A stretch of DNA of 64,000 bases from Filobasidium wieringae (GCA_001600055.1 BCIV01000017.1:557483-621482); one strand, 5' to 3'; shown: positions 1 through 13,800, numbered from the stretch's first letter. The notes: a model not told the origin generated them from the letters alone. Made by a program: numbers and translations.

Positions 1-401
1 ACAATAGTTCCTTCACTCCATCGATGAATGAACAATCCGGCATTCTGAGCGACAAGGTGGAGCATGATACAGTCTACCGCAATACAGATCAGCGCCCGCT
101 TGTTTCATGTCGTTTCATGAGTCAACGTACCATCAATGTCCATGTTAGAAAGCGCAGTGTCGAGCTGCTCAGCATCGAGTCCAGAACCTGATCTAACGCT
201 CGACGATTGGCGCAGCATTTGGGATACCGCCTTCCATGCCGCTAATGATCGATTGTCGTACTCGGAAAGTACGTTCTCGGTAAGCCGGAGCAAACTCTTC
301 TCGATACCTGGAGTATCCCGTTCTTCGGTTTGAGGAAGCTTCGGGGGAAGAGCTATGTGATTTATCAAGCTGACCAAATGGTCGTCGTTGATTGGTTTCA
401 T
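1..401 (-). CDS. N-terminal part of a giant DUF6606/DUF3638-type protein (partial, runs off left edge)
   Basis: The ATG is at 401 on the minus strand. Exon 1 (401-131) ends at a GTACGT donor. A 57-nt intron (74-130) ends in GGTAG, and exon 2 (73 to the window edge) stays open. The N-terminus reads LINHIALPPKLPQ, then about 90 residues later LHLVAQNAGLFIHRW. This pair of motifs (LPPKLPQ near the start, then a QNAG block) is the pattern I know from the DUF6606 domain, which opens very large fungal proteins that also carry DUF3638 and DUF3645 and are often labelled ubiquitin hydrolase-like. Only about 115 residues are visible, so the rest of the architecture is inferred. The family's molecular role is poorly known. 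Confidence 0.72.
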
Positions 402-2455
402 GGTACGGGTAGTGCTAACGCGAGAAAATGGCGATAGATCGCGATGTTCTGTCGTCTACGGTTGTAAGCTGGTTTGAGGTGCCAGTGACAGTGAGTTGAG
501 AAGGATGTAGTCTGTGGCAAGTTGGGAAGGTCCGAATCAGAATGACTGCTGTTGCTGTACATATATCGCCGCGATCGCTGCTAGTCAGTTCTATTTGATG
601 GATGAGGCTGATGAAGAAGCAGCCTCGTAAGAATCCACTCACAAGAAGCAAGAAGCATGATAGAACTTTTTATCCGATTCCGCTTAGCGCTGAAACAAGT
701 CGGACGAAGTGAAACACGACGACCATAGATCAATCATGTCTCGGAAGTCATTCTATTCGGCGATGGACCGTTTTCTTGGTGTGGAGCAACAGGGATGGAA
801 AGGAGGTTCAAAGGATTACCTTCCTTTGTGCGAGATCCGAGCTCGAGCCAGATCTTTCCGGTGTGATATCTCGCTTCTTGCATCCCAATCGGGACTAAAG
901 AGAACCTCCCGTAAAGGTGCATTCATCGGAATATCTCCCGAGTTGGTTCGCACTGACTGAAATATTTCCCCAGTCGATTTGACGAAGTAATGCCATCGAT
1001 CGGTCGGGTCGTAAGAGGGTGCATTTCCCGTACTGTCACACGCTTCAGAATACCCTCATCGTCTTAAACCACATCGTCGGTGCTTCCTTATGGCGGGGTG
1101 ACAATTCAAATCTGAACAGCGGGCCCTACTGCAAGCTCTCTAGTGACCTCCGATCGAAATTTCGTCTCTATCGTCCCGATGGGACAGAACCCGATTATAC
1201 ACCCGAGCTCGAGCAGGGTCAATTACCGGATACAGCGTACGATAACGATGGTGGGTTATCCGCTCATGAACTTCCTCGCTGTACAAAGGTTCTCCACTTG
1301 AGTCCCGTCCAATCCAATCGGTCCCCCACTCCAGCTTTTAGCGTATCTTCTCGTCCGAAAAGGAGTGCCCGGTTTCTTATCGAACAGTCATACACCATGG
1401 GAGCCGGTTGATTTGCCATAACCAGGACCGGAAAGGTTGATACAATCTTCGAAGGCGTTCGTACTGTCTGATACGGCCAGACGTTATAGTCGGAAGAACC
1501 TCTCCGCTCAACTACGTCGCTACGTCGACATATTATTCGAACGATATCGAGGAGGAGTAAGGGATATGATGATGCGGCTGAGTCAATCTTCGTATACAGA
1601 GGAACGGGTCGAATAGAAGGTTAGTCTTTGCCGGTAGTATCATAAGGTCTTCGGTACGATACTTTTTCTCACACCCTCGAATGATGACTTTCATTCCCGT
1701 TTTCCTTGATTCTTCCTCCAATGCCCATTCGAAAAAGTAAGGACCGTTTGCATCCCCAGACGGACGAAGTTACGGCATTCCAACGGTAGAGATGGTCTAC
1801 GATCACGGCCTCTAGATAGCTGGCAGACGACTCAGTTGCAAGGAACATATCGCAATAGCGATCCCTGATCAAATGGTTTGGTATCTGTTTGGCATCCGTG
1901 CGTCCTTTCTGTAGACGCTCTTTATGTCCACCGCAGTACACAGGAAAGTCGATTGTATGTATTTCATATAGACTATCTAGGTCATGTTCCTTGCAACGAA
2001 GGGAAAAGTTGATGGTATCATTGACGATTAACCTTTGATAATTCAGGAATGACACAGCGACAGCTATCAGAAAGCGTTTCAAGGTCATCCTGACTGAAGG
2101 AAAATACGCGGAATATAGATTTCCCTGCTGACGTAAGATGATATTTTTACCGGAAATAGAGCAAGGTGCTGCTTGATCAAGGACGAACCGTCCGGTCCCA
2201 GATCTCAGTACGTTATGGGCGAGAGGAACAGTATACTGCATGCTCAGTCTAGGAGGCTTAGGGCGATGGACGATGGCAGCTTTGCAAGGCAGCACCAAGT
2301 CGACGACCTGTTGTCAAACGCGGTTTAATGAGATTCCACTTTGAGCCACGCGTAGACGCGATCTTGAACAACCTTCCCTTCCTACTTCTTATCATCCTCC
2401 CCTAGGTCTAGCTACCTCCTCCTCCTCCTCTAGACCACCCAAACCTCAGGGTAAC
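402..2455. other. Long intergenic stretch with no convincing gene
   Basis: This lies between two divergently transcribed genes. Several open frames occur on both strands (for example 736-957 and 1019-1408 on plus), but they lack good starts, splice context or recognisable motifs. It should contain both promoters. One longer minus-strand frame is listed separately with low confidence. Confidence 0.5.
1669..2241 (-). CDS. Possible hypothetical protein, 190 aa, single exon
   Basis: An uninterrupted minus-strand frame begins with ATG at 2241 (MQYTVPLAHNVL) and runs 190 codons to a stop at 1669. It has a weakly hydrophobic patch (RFLIAVAVSFL) and a handful of cysteines, but no motif I recognise. 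Codon choice does not clearly match the confident genes nearby. It has no introns, unlike almost every other gene in the window. It may be a chance open frame; conservation in a related genome would be needed to accept it. Confidence 0.2.
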   Translation of the reverse strand: MQYTVPLAHNVLRSGTGRFVLDQAAPCSISGKNIILRQQGNLYSAYFPSVRMTLKRFLIAVAVSFLNYQRLIVNDTINFSLRCKEHDLDSLYEIHTIDFPVYCGGHKERLQKGRTDAKQIPNHLIRDRYCDMFLATESSASYLEAVIVDHLYRWNAVTSSVWGCKRSLLFRMGIGGRIKENGNESHHSRV

Positions 2456-4009
2456 ATGCTCAAAGCTCTACCTTCACTGAAACCTACACTCTCATCCGAT
2501 TCTCTTCTTGACAAAAAGCTAGCTCCCAGCAATAAAACCAAAACCATGATCCCCCCCGTTCCTTCGAAACCTATCGTCGATCTCTCTTCATCCCCACTAC
2601 ACAACCTCTATCAGGTGATTCATTATGAACCTACCTCCCGTTCCATCTCTTCAACGGCAGTCAAGAAGGAGGGAACGGAAGAGAAGGGAAGGATCAGCGT
2701 AAAGGAATTCATGCTCCATACTCACTTGGATGAGAGTGGGAAATGGATCAAGATTAGGGTTTATGGGTTGATCCGTCCGGTTACCTCTTCCACCTCAACA
2801 GTTGAATCGTCTTCTTCGAATTCAACGATCACTACCGTGGTGAAAACGGAAGAACCTATCGGGTTTAAACGTAAACGATCAGAAGACATTACGGACAAGG
2901 TCGAATACAAGGAAGAAGATAAGATTGCGATTTGGAAAGGTTATCAAAGGATAAGCAAGGTGAGCCAGTCCCTATCCCAGCCATCTTCTAGTCGTCGCCG
3001 ACGTCACTGATCACCACTTCCCATGGACAGATCCCCCACCCCCATTCAATCCAAACAATAGCCCATTCGATCAAACAAGGCCTCATCTCGCTTCATTCCG
3101 TTCCCACTTCGCTGCCCTCATCCAACGTATCCTCCATCGACCCTGGGACAAATACAAACATAAAGGTACCTCCCTCTCCTCTTCCCATCTCCAGTTCGTG
3201 AGGAAAGTAAACGAAAACTGATCATTTCGGAAAACAGTTGATCTTACCTCATCCGACTCAATCGACCAATCCAGTGATAGTGGATTGCTCATTATCCCTC
3301 GACTCCTCTAGTATAGAGAAACCCGGATCGTGGACTGGGGAAGGCCTGAATGAATGGTGGGGCTTAACTTCCGACGTAAGTCCATCTTTCGGCCATTTTC
3401 AGGGCGAAGCGAGGGACTGATTGCGTCCCCTAAAATAGATCTTGTTGAAATATAATACCACCTCCGATTCCCTACTACAATTACAAACGGAACGAGCCCG
3501 TCCTTTACCCGGATCGGGTGTTCCCGGCTCACAAGGACCAATCAGTGCGAGTCAGGTCAGGACGAGTAGTCAGGAGGGGAAGAAGGGGGTCAAGGTCGAT
3601 CCGACATATGATGATTATCTAGCCCTAACGAGGGAGATTCAGATCTTGAGGGTAAGTCGCTTTATCCCTCCTCCCCTCTCGTACGACCCGTGCAGCCTGA
3701 GCTGACCTGGATTTGATCTTTCTCTGTGTAGGGGGAGAATAGACAACTTTCTCAAGAGAACTCCGCACTCAAGGGAGGGTACGCGGGGAAACTTTCACTC
3801 TCACAACAGAACGTCGGGTCTCAAGCGAGAGTTGCGGGGGGAAAGGGTAGACCGGGGATGAGCATGATTCAGCCTGGGATTCGGAAGTGAGTCGAGAGTG
3901 GAGTTTCGATCGAGAGAGAGAGAGAGGAGCTGATGAGTGACGCAATTTTTTGATTGAAAGGCCACCCAAGATCGAATCCGGTTTCGCTTCGGATAGCGAT
4001 GACGATTGA
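2456..4009 (+). CDS. Unrecognised charged, probably nuclear protein
   Basis: The ATG at 2456 opens a 160-residue first exon that ends near 2959 at a GTGAGC donor. Four more exons can be chained. The first junctions are consistently phase 0, with acceptors near 3030, 3237 and 3438, and the next begins near 3732. The last intron runs from a GTGAGT after 3886 to an AAAG acceptor before 3961. The stop is TGA at 4007-4009 after FASDSDDD. Visible features are Ser/Thr-rich low complexity, a basic stretch (FKRKRSED), a short coiled-coil-like helix (REIQILRGENRQLSQENSAL) and an acidic tail. These suggest a nuclear or chromatin-associated protein, but I recognise no domain. An alternative frame for exon 2 (DPPPPFNPNNSPFDQTRP) also looks coding but breaks the splice phase, so that exon is uncertain. 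Confidence 0.55.
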
Positions 4010-4154
4010 TACCACCCGACCAATAGCCCAACACAAGAGTAGAATCATCAAAGTTGTATTCGTTCGATTTCATATACCCAGAATTGTCGTGAAACATGTA
4101 TATCAATGCATCATGTTGCGGAGATTTGTCATGAAGAGGGAAGTCTGAGTATCG

Positions 4155-7100
4155 TTATTCATACGTGACGAGAGCTTGGGACCATTTCGTCACTTTGGGA
4201 TGGGCCATTACCTGCAAACGTACCCGAAAGTCAGCTCATTGAGATGATATAAGTAGCATATCACGTAAAGCTCACCTTTCCGGGACTGAAGCCGGTCACT
4301 TGAAGTCCTTCGAGGGAAGTCGCACGTGATAGAGCGACGTAAGCTTGTCCCTTTTCGAACACCCTGCCCAGATCCACTTTGACTCTATCCAGAGCTGTTA
4401 TGAAAGAGCGCGTCAGACGAAGACTTGATGCCATACTACTGCACGCGGCGACTCACTTTGACCCTGACTCTTGTGGATACTCATGGCCCATGCCAGAATT
4501 AGGGGTAATTGGATCCTCGAAGCTTGGATCTCTCCGTTCGGTAGTTCAGTCTTGAAAGTATCCTTTTCGACGATGACGTCTCTCGTACCGCCTGTACGCG
4601 CAATGTGTCCAGTCAGCACAAGCTTTGTTGACGAGAAACGAGCGACTCACCTCCTGGTATTCTAAACGAGACCACGGGCAGTTTCTCCATGTTGTTCACT
4701 TTCGCACCGGTACTAGTCTTCCGCTTCTTTTTGGGTGCACCATCCTCATTAACACTGTCCTCCCCATCAGATTCCTCTCCCGGTTGTCCGATCCATTTCC
4801 CTGCCGTATCTTCCTTGTAAAGATGTCGCTCGACGAACCCGATAACCTTGCCCATCGAACCGTTGACTAGTGTCTCGTCCACGTTCTTGATGAGCATCAC
4901 CTGGGCGTTTAGTTTGAGAATGATCTTGTCGGCAGCCATCATATTGGCCAAGATCTTATTTCGCGAGTCAGTAGGTGGTCCAGGGCCCTGCGAATGATAC
5001 GTGTTAGCAGAGTATTTTCGGTAAGTTTGTACGAGTTACACCTACGTCCATCGCCAAGTACTGCCAGACCTCGCCTCTCAGCTGAGACAACCTCGTCTGG
5101 TTCGCTCGTTCAACATCTTCTCGTCGAGGGAACCTACAAAAGACAGGGCATCAGTCAACCACTCTCCCAACCCGCAGATCACAACGACCCCACTCACAAC
5201 TCGGTCGGCTCGATCCCATCGTTATAGAAAATCTTTCTACTCAAATTCGCAAACCTAGCGATCGATTGCTGAGACATCCTTCCAAACCTCATCTCATTCA
5301 GCATATCTACAAACGTCTGGTCCCTCTGCCTGAAGACTTTCGTAAGGTTCACACAGGCCGTGACGGTCTCGTTCCACGTTTCGGCTTCGAATGCGAATGT
5401 AGGTTGTTTATTGTGTTTCGTGACGGGCGGCAATTGGAAAAAGTCCCCTGTGACGACGATCTACCGGCGTTATGAATTCGTGAGTAAGCGAGGTTTCTCA
5501 AAGGTCACCACTCGAAGACACACCTGGATATCCCCAAACGGTTTATTCGGTTTCTTCCTCAAGATCGATCCTATCCGGGAAAGCTTATCGAACAGTTCCC
5601 CATCGACCATCGAGACTATCCCGTAGAATATTCAGCTCATTCCCCCTCGAGACGCAAGGAGATCGCAGAAACCTACCTTCGTCCATGATCAAAACCTTTG
5701 TCCTGGTCCACCTGCTTAACGCCTTTTTGTTCTTCCTGATATTCTGGCACAACTTTTCCGGGGTATCCGCTCCCAGTCCGATCCCTATATCCCGAAAAGG
5801 CCAAAAATCAATTTCGAATGCCATCGGAAATGACGACCACAAGTGATACTCACCACCGAAAGAGTGAATGGTGACTCCACCGATATTACAAGCCGCAATC
5901 CCCGTACTCGCCGTAACAGCAACAGCGTCCGTATGGCTCTTCCACTTGATCCTCAAACTCTTGATGATTTCCCTCAAGAGGACCGATTTCCCCGTCCCGG
6001 CCGATCCGGTGAAGAAGACACTACGTCCTTCGTCCACTACCATCTGGAGGACGTGTCTTTGTTCGGGGGAGAGGATCACTTTTTGTCGGATGTTTAGGGT
6101 CGGGTCGGCATTGGCTCCCTTGGCCGTGGACGTGGAGGGGGTACGGGTCGGTTGGATCTTGGGAGTTTGTCTGTGGGGGTTTGGATCGTCATTGAGAAAG
6201 GGGTAGAAGAGGCGGGGAGGAGGCAGTAACGAAACCGGCAAATTGACATCCAAATACGGAAACAGAGGGAAAAGACGGTCAGGTCAACCCCAAACCCCCC
6301 GGCCGTGTGCTCCAACGACTCACCTCAACTGATGACTTTCCCAAGGAAACGCTTCCATTCCCTGCCCACTCTGTCCACTCTGCGTGTTCATTCCGCTCTG
6401 CGTATTCTGTCCGTTCTGAGTAAACCTATTGACCGAACCGGAGCTCGATCCGGAAATCCCACTAGCCATGAATCCAGATGCCGACCCGAACCCAGACCCG
6501 GACGCAGCGGTAGAAGGCGTACCGCTCATACTGCTCATAGCGGCCAACATGGCTGCTCTTCTTTTATCCCTCGCTGCTTGTTTAGGATCGATTGAGTTTG
6601 AGGTTGTTGCGGTGTTGGACATCGGGGTTGTTGTTGTCGTGGATGTGGAAGTCGATATGGGGTTAATTGGGACTGGAGGGTATGTCGAGTTTGGAGTGGC
6701 GGTTGTTGAAGTGGTAGGAATAGGGGGTGAGAACCCGGATTGCGCAAGCGGGGCTGAAGGATCTGATTTCATCCCCATTTTTAGTTCAGGGGTAGGTACC
6801 GTTGTTCTGGAACCTATCGTTCCGCGTTCCGGGACTTCAGATTTCACAGGGTTTGGAACGGGGTAGAGGGCCGATTTGAGTGGTCTGATTGATGATGGTG
6901 TGTTCGTGTTCGTGAGCGTGTTCCCGTTCGAGATGGAATTGATGGAAGTAGAACGATTGAAGGTAGGGTTGGTTGTCGAATGAGTAGGGAATGGGGAGAA
7001 TGATTTAGGTTTTGAATTGCTATTCCCCATCGAATTCGAAGCACAGACGAGAGAGAATTATCGCAAAGTATGAGCAAGGATGATCGTATCCCATTCCTTT

Positions 7101-7329
7101 TCCTACCAGACTCGATATCGACTCACACTTCCGGACTAGAACTCCACTGATATCCGTCCTGAGAACAACTCGCTCCTTTCCCCTCCTCTCCCCATTTCTC
7201 CGAACTGTCTAGTTTCCTCAAGAGACGAGACATCTGGGGTTTTTGAGATTGTTTAGTGAATAATGGATGGATCTGGTTGTTTTTCGTCGCGTTTTGAGGG
7301 ATATTGGGTGTTTGAGACGGGGTCAACAT
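4155..7329 (-). CDS. PIF1: PIF1-family 5'-3' DNA helicase
   Basis: This is a superfamily 1B helicase. PIF1 enzymes unwind G-quadruplexes and RNA-DNA hybrids, act at telomeres and replication forks, and often also work in mitochondria. The only in-frame ATG near the 5' end is at 7329 ([12 protein letters not shown]). A Ser/Thr/Asn/Pro-rich N-terminal region of some 250 residues follows. The helicase core has Walker A GSAGTGKS, motif Ia [20 protein letters not shown] and Walker B VLIMDE. Further on are [20 protein letters not shown] and, at the end, SIHKSQGQS and [15 protein letters not shown]. The stop is TAA at 4155-4157. An acidic/basic insert at about 4690-4780 carries PKKKRK, a likely nuclear localisation signal. 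At least seven introns are present. It is convergent with the gene ending at 4009 and head-to-head with MOT1. Confidence in the family is high; exact exon borders in the N-terminal part are less certain. Confidence 0.93.
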
Positions 7330-7840
7330 TTTCAGTTCATCTTTGGTTGTTCTTTTGGGGAAGAAGACGAGAATTCTACCGATCGAGGATTTTCGAAGGT
7401 GATTGAAGATCGCGAGGTGAGGCAGAGGTTGATTGTAAACATAGACTCGAGGTGACGGACATCGTATCGTTTCTGGAGAACAAGGCGATGTCCGCTTCGG
7501 TTCCGCATGCCAACCATGATATCGACCTAGACCTACCCAAACTTCACAGTAATAACCTCCTTCTTCCCTTCCTATCAAAAACCTGCAACGTATCCCTTGA
7601 ACCCGACATGACACCTCTTCAAACAACCACCGATCGGATACCTCTTTGAATTACCTCCAGATCGATATGCATATCAACGTACTAGCACCTATGACGGACG
7701 TTTGGGTTTGGTAGGAATGCAACGAAATCCCATCCACCTCGAGCATAAACGAAATTACAACTACAAATACGCAACCTCAACGACGAAATATACATAAAAT
7801 TGATACATACGAGAGGAATAAACTTGCATCGAAAAACAAG

Positions 7841-10800
7841 ATGACTTCCCGGTGAGTCGTGTCCCTTGCTTCTCTCTTTTACTCGCTACCGACCACTTAC
7901 CTGCTGCAATCCCTCGAACAAACAGACTAGAACGCCTAATCTCCCTCCTCTCCACAGGATCCACCCCGCTTATAAGAGAAACAGCCGCCGTCCAACTAGG
8001 TTCACTCGGGGGAAAAGAATTCCCTTCCCATTCCATCGGTTCGCCTGAGGTCAAGGAAGAGAAACCTGAAACGAAGAATGAGCAAGATCTGGGGACTCAA
8101 GTGGAAGTGCAATTACAGGACGGGGAAGATCCTTATTACGCTGTTATAAGGTTGACAAGTCGGATCGTTCCCCTCGTCGCTCCCGTTTCTTCATCCTCTT
8201 CTTCCAACCTAAACAACTCGAATAATCAACCCACCACCAATACTACCAGCGTTTCTTCTTCCTCGACAACCTCGATCCCACTGACACCAGCCCAGATCCA
8301 ATCAAACTTGGCGGCAAGCAAGATCGAAACTCGTATCGCCTCCGTCCGAGCGCTCAAGGAGATCTGGGGTGGTGTACCCGTCTGGACCCCCTCGCCTTCT
8401 TCTGGTCTGAACAATGTGAAAGAGGAGGGGGAAGCGGAGAAAGAGGAAGGGTCGGGGTTGAAACGGGAGGATGAACTAGATACGACTGGGGACACGGATA
8501 CGGATATGGATCTGGATGGGGAGATGGATATCGAGACTCTCGTTAGGAACTCAAGGGGCACTACGAAACCTTCCACTTCCATAGCCAAGGAAGAATTCAA
8601 CCCCGTCTCCACGAGCAATAACGATTTCCTGAAAGGGTTGAACGTCACGGAAGATCTAGTCAGGGAGATGCAAGATGAGACCAGTCCTGCTCCCAGTCCT
8701 AAACTTTCTAAACGAGGTTCAGGGTTGGCTGCCGGTTCTTCCGCTGGAGGTACGGCCTCAGGATCGGGGGCGGGGAAGAAGATCAAAAAGGAAAAAGCAG
8801 TCAGTAGATTAAACACCCCCTCTTCCTCCGCCCCCACTCCTCCCCCCCTTCAGTCCAACTCGTCGGCCTCGGCTCTGGAGAAACAGGAGATAAGGGACGA
8901 AGATATCTTCGCTCCCCTTTCTTCTCGACAGGTCTTGTTGCTCAAGCGGAAGATAAGGGGAGGACTTTCGAGAGCGGACGCGTTGGCGGAGAGTAAACGA
9001 TTACAGGGGGTTGCGACGCCCACGACCGAGGGGGCGGATCCGATTGCCACTATGGCTGCCCCTGGCCCTGGGCTTGAGGAGGAGAACAAGCGGAAGGGGA
9101 GGAAGAGAGTGAAGGAAGAGGAGGAGGTGGGTGGGATGGGGAAGAAGATCAAGTTGGAAGTCAAGGAGGAGACGGGGGAGGAGGTCGGTACGCCCGTTAT
9201 TACCGCTCCTCTTCCGACTCCGGCGGAACCTATTTCTTCTACGGCAGGAGGGAATGTACAGGCGGTCAATTCAGAATGGGAAGATCTAATTCCTTCCACC
9301 TCATCTGAGTGGGTATGGACAAAGACCCTCGATAGGTTCTTGGGAATGATCAGGTCGGAGCAATGGGAATCTCGACATGGTGGTAGTCTCGCTATCAGGG
9401 ACTTGGTCCTCACTCAGGGAAAACATGCTGGGGAACGTTCAGGGGGATCGGACAGGGACAATGAGAGGAGGAGGAGAAGAACGTTGAGGGCCGTAGGGAG
9501 GGAGTTGATTTTGGTTCTCGTATCGGATCGATTCGGGGATTATGTAGGGGACACGGTCGTCGCTCCCGTTCGAGAAGCGGCTTCGCAAGCGTTGGCTACT
9601 ACTTGTCGATTCCTTTCGATGGAGGATAGGAGGAAGGTCTTGCATGCGCTTTTACAGATGATCTTGCAGCCTTGGTTGGGAGCGGGTAAGGGACGGGGGT
9701 ATGTGTGGGAGTTGAGACATGCGGGATTGTTAGGGTTGAGATACCTGTTGGTCGTCATGGAAGATCTCGGGGAGGATTTGCATAGTGTCCTCCAGGCTAC
9801 CATGGTTGGGTGAGTTCGTTACGAAGGCTATCGGAGGGAGTTTGACGCTGAACGTGTTACCCCTGTTGCCAGACTGTCGGATGCAGACGATGACGTTCGT
9901 TCAGTCTCCGCTACCTGTCTGCTTCCCATTCTTCCCGTCCTATCCGATCGACTTTCACAAGAAGAATTGGTCTCCCTGCTCGACACCCTATGGAACTGTT
10001 TCTCCGAAGATGGGGATGAACTGGGAAGTAGTACTAGTGCCGTGATGGATTTGTTATGTGAGCATCGTGTCGCTCCGGCGATGAAATTGGCACTTATCAT
10101 GACGTTCCGATCCAGGCAAAGTACTTTCCTTTGATAAAGTCATCAGCCTTTACTCTGGCAAGGTCGAGAAGGAGTAAGTTAGCCTTCCATCTCACCTTTG
10201 CCAGGCGCTTACTTTCAGTGCGATTCGCTAGGCGCTCGCTGTCTCGTTTGATACCGCGACTATACCCCTACTTCCGACATGCCATCTCTCCCGTCCGGCT
10301 CGCCGTTGTACGTACATTGCGTTCGTTCTTCAATGACCCGGAACTTGCAAGCGAATGGATGAACGCGGATGTTCTGCATTTATTGTATCGCAACCTGGTT
10401 CTCGAAGAACGACCGGATATCCGTGGGGAAACCATGCTAGCCTGGAACTCCGCCCTTCACGTCATTCGCGCTCGACCAGATTTCTTGGCTACCGATGTCC
10501 TCCCTTACGTGGCCGGTTGGCTCAACATCTGTCTCACTCCTATCAGCATGCCCCTCGAACCTCATCTCTTCCATCAGGTCGTCTCTCGTTCCTCCGCTTC
10601 TACACATGATGTCGACAAGAACATCCTCAGGGCGGATTTCGCTTTGGTCTCACCCGAAACTATCTTGCGCAATAGGGTCGATGCGATCATCGCTCTTGCC
10701 GAGATCGCTCGTTACGATACAACAGCTGTATGTAGCATTCTTTTCGGACCATCAAGGTTTCGGCTGACTCTTATTCTGTACAGGCGACCCATCAAACACT

Positions 10801-13800
10801 AGTAGGAGGCTACCTCAGTTCCACCAGCGGACATCAGCTATCGTTAAGCGCTATCCTGATGGAAGAATGGACTCGCGTGCGAGACGAAGAATTCAGTGAA
10901 GATCGTCACATCCCCCTGCATACCGCGCTTCCATCCACTCAACCTCTAGTCGAACTGCTATGGAAACCGCTCGAAAGTGCACCGCCTGCGGAACTCTATG
11001 AAGTTCAGGCGTCATTGCAGGCGATGCGTCGAGAAATGGAGATGGTTTCCAGTACAGTTGCCAGATTAGGCAAACGACCGAAAACCTCGACTCCGATCGA
11101 TATCGACGACGATCTCAAAACAGCCACAGCCGAAGAACTGCAAACTTTTGTGGACTTGACGATTGAGCGTTCTATACAAAAATTGTCTCTATTGAAGCGA
11201 GCCGAAGCATATTCGTTGACTCGAGATCGACGTGATGCTGTCAGCTTGGCGCTCAAAAGGCACAAGGAGCAGAAAGAACAGCTATCAAACCAAATCAAAG
11301 CAACTGCGGCTGCAGCCCTCATTGGTGTGCGTTTTGTTCCACCCAGACTGAACCCTCTGGTGGGTAGTATCATGCAAGGAGTCAAGGTCAGTCGATCGCA
11401 GCATTCGGCTATCAAACCCTGCTTACCTATTCCATTCGATATACGCAGAGTGAAAGTAATCAAATGATGCAGAATCGGGCAGCGAATTCGGTAGCCAATT
11501 TCATTGCCAATTGCCTTGATCCGAGAGTCGGTCTCCCGGCAGGTCCTGCGTATAAGCTCGTCAACAATCTTGCGAACTTCATCTGTGAAGATGAGGATTA
11601 CACACCAAAGTTCAATCCATCGGCAACAGTTCAGGGGGTAATAACGTTGCAGGCCAAAGCAGTACAGCCGACACCAGACGCCGAAGCTCATGCTCTCACA
11701 CGCAGAGGTTCTGAGGCCGCCCTGTCAGCAATTGTCAACCGACTGGGAACAGCCCTATTCGAGCAACTCCCGAACTTGTGGGATCTCATGGCTCAGCCGA
11801 TCATGCTCGAATGTGAACCAGGTATGGCCGTTCGATTCGAAAACGATAGTGTCTGCTTACTTATGGCCTGCCTTCTTCAGGCGCGGACAATCGCGATGAC
11901 AAGCAAAATTATATCGATGCATTGACCGTGTTGCAAATCGTTCTACCTTTGGTCCCCAAGAGTCTACATCCCCTAATGGCCCAATTGATACCCGGAATAG
12001 TCGCTGGAGCACGTAGCGTATTTGCCGTCATTAGGAACGCCGCTGGCAAAGCTCTCGCTGTGACTTGCCAAGTGATGCCCCAGCCTGGTATGCAGGCGGT
12101 ACTGCAGGATCTCCTCCCTGTCTTGGGCGATGGTCGGGAACTCAAACATAGACAAGGGGCCATCGAGAGTATATGGAGTGAGTAACTGTACTCGTTTCAG
12201 TCATTCAGATTGACGACTGATGACGGTTTCGTGAATCAGGCGTTGTGGATGCGATGCAGTTTGATATCTTGCCATATGTGCTTTTCATGATAGTGCCTGT
12301 TCTTGGTCGCATGAGCGACCCAGACGAAGAGGTTAGACTACTTGCAACGCAGACTTTCGCCACTCTGGTAAAACTTGTCCCATTGGAAGTGAGTACGAGA
12401 TACGCTTGCAAGGCGTGCTCCCCGTTGACACCCGTTGTTCGCTAGGCTGGGATCCCGGAACCGCCCGGAATTAGCAAAGACATGCTTGCCAAACGAGAAT
12501 TAGAGCGAGACTTCCTTTCCCAACTCTTAGACAATAAGAAAGTTCAACCTTATGAACTCGGTGTACCTATCGAAGCCGATCTGCGTCCTTACCAGCAAGA
12601 CGGGATCAACTGGATGGCGTTCCTCGCTAAGTATCAGCTTCACGGCTGTCTCTGTGACGGTAAGCGGACGGACGATGCCCGTTCAGACAATAGTACTGAT
12701 CAGATCCCGATTTAGATATGGGTTTGGGGAAAAGCCTACAATCGATATGTATGATCGCTAGCAAACACGAAGAGCGACGGAAACGCTTCGCAGACACGCG
12801 TTCCCCAGACGCCACCCATATACCCTCCATCATCGTCTGCCCGACCACTCTCATTGGCCATTGGTATCACGAGATTACGAAATTCACGAGCAACTTACGA
12901 CCCTTCAAGTATTATGGATCAACGACGGAACGACAGACTTTACGCCGATCTATACCAAATTACGATGTCATTGTCACATCTTACGAAATCATCAGAAGCG
13001 ACATCGACTCACTTCAACGCCAGCCTTTCTTCTACTGCATCCTCGACGAGGGCCATATGATCAAAAACTCAAAGAGCAAACTCACCCTCTCTGTCAAATC
13101 ACTACAAGCAACGCATCGTCTCATCTTGTCAGGTACACCTATTCAGAACAACGTTCTCGAACTCTGGAGCTTGTTCGACTTCCTTATGCCAGGTTTCCTT
13201 GGTACCGAAAAGGAATTCAATGATAAATTCGCGAAGCCCATCCTTGCCAACAAGGACGCCAAGGCTACCGCGAAGCAGAAGGAAGGCGGTAAGTCGTTAA
13301 CTACTAAAGTGGCTCAAGTGAGTATCGTGCTTACCACCATTGTTATACAGCCATTCTCGCACTTGAAGCGCTGCACAAGCAGGTGCTTCCCTTCGTGTTG
13401 CGAAGAATGAAAGAGGACGTCCTGCATGATCTACCACCAAAGATCATACAGGACTACTACTGCGATCTGAGTAAAGTTCAACAGAGCTTATACGAAGACT
13501 TCCAAGCCTCGAAAGCTAGCGAGGACGCTGTCAAAGTACTGGCCAGCGAGTCTGACAAGGAAGATGCGGATATGGACAACGCGCCCACGCCAACGCCGAA
13601 CAAGCATATTTTCCAAACCCTGCAGTATCTTAGAAAACTATGCAACCATCCAATGCTAGCCATGGGTTCTGATTTGGAACGGTACAAGGACGTCGTCCGA
13701 CGTGTAGCATCGGGTGACAAGGACGTTCCCAAGGATCCGTTCGATATCGCTCATTCTCCTAAACTCTTGGCGTTACAGTAAGTACCCGTAGGCTGCTAGA

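Noticed and set aside
7330..7626. N-terminal extension of PIF1 (possible mitochondrial presequence)
   Set aside because: The frame is open but contains no ATG upstream of 7329. It would need an unseen exon or a non-AUG start.
8226..9413. Long minus-strand frames inside MOT1
   Set aside because: They are antisense to the low-complexity acidic insert of MOT1 and show mirrored Ser/Pro/Leu composition, with no starts or motifs of their own.
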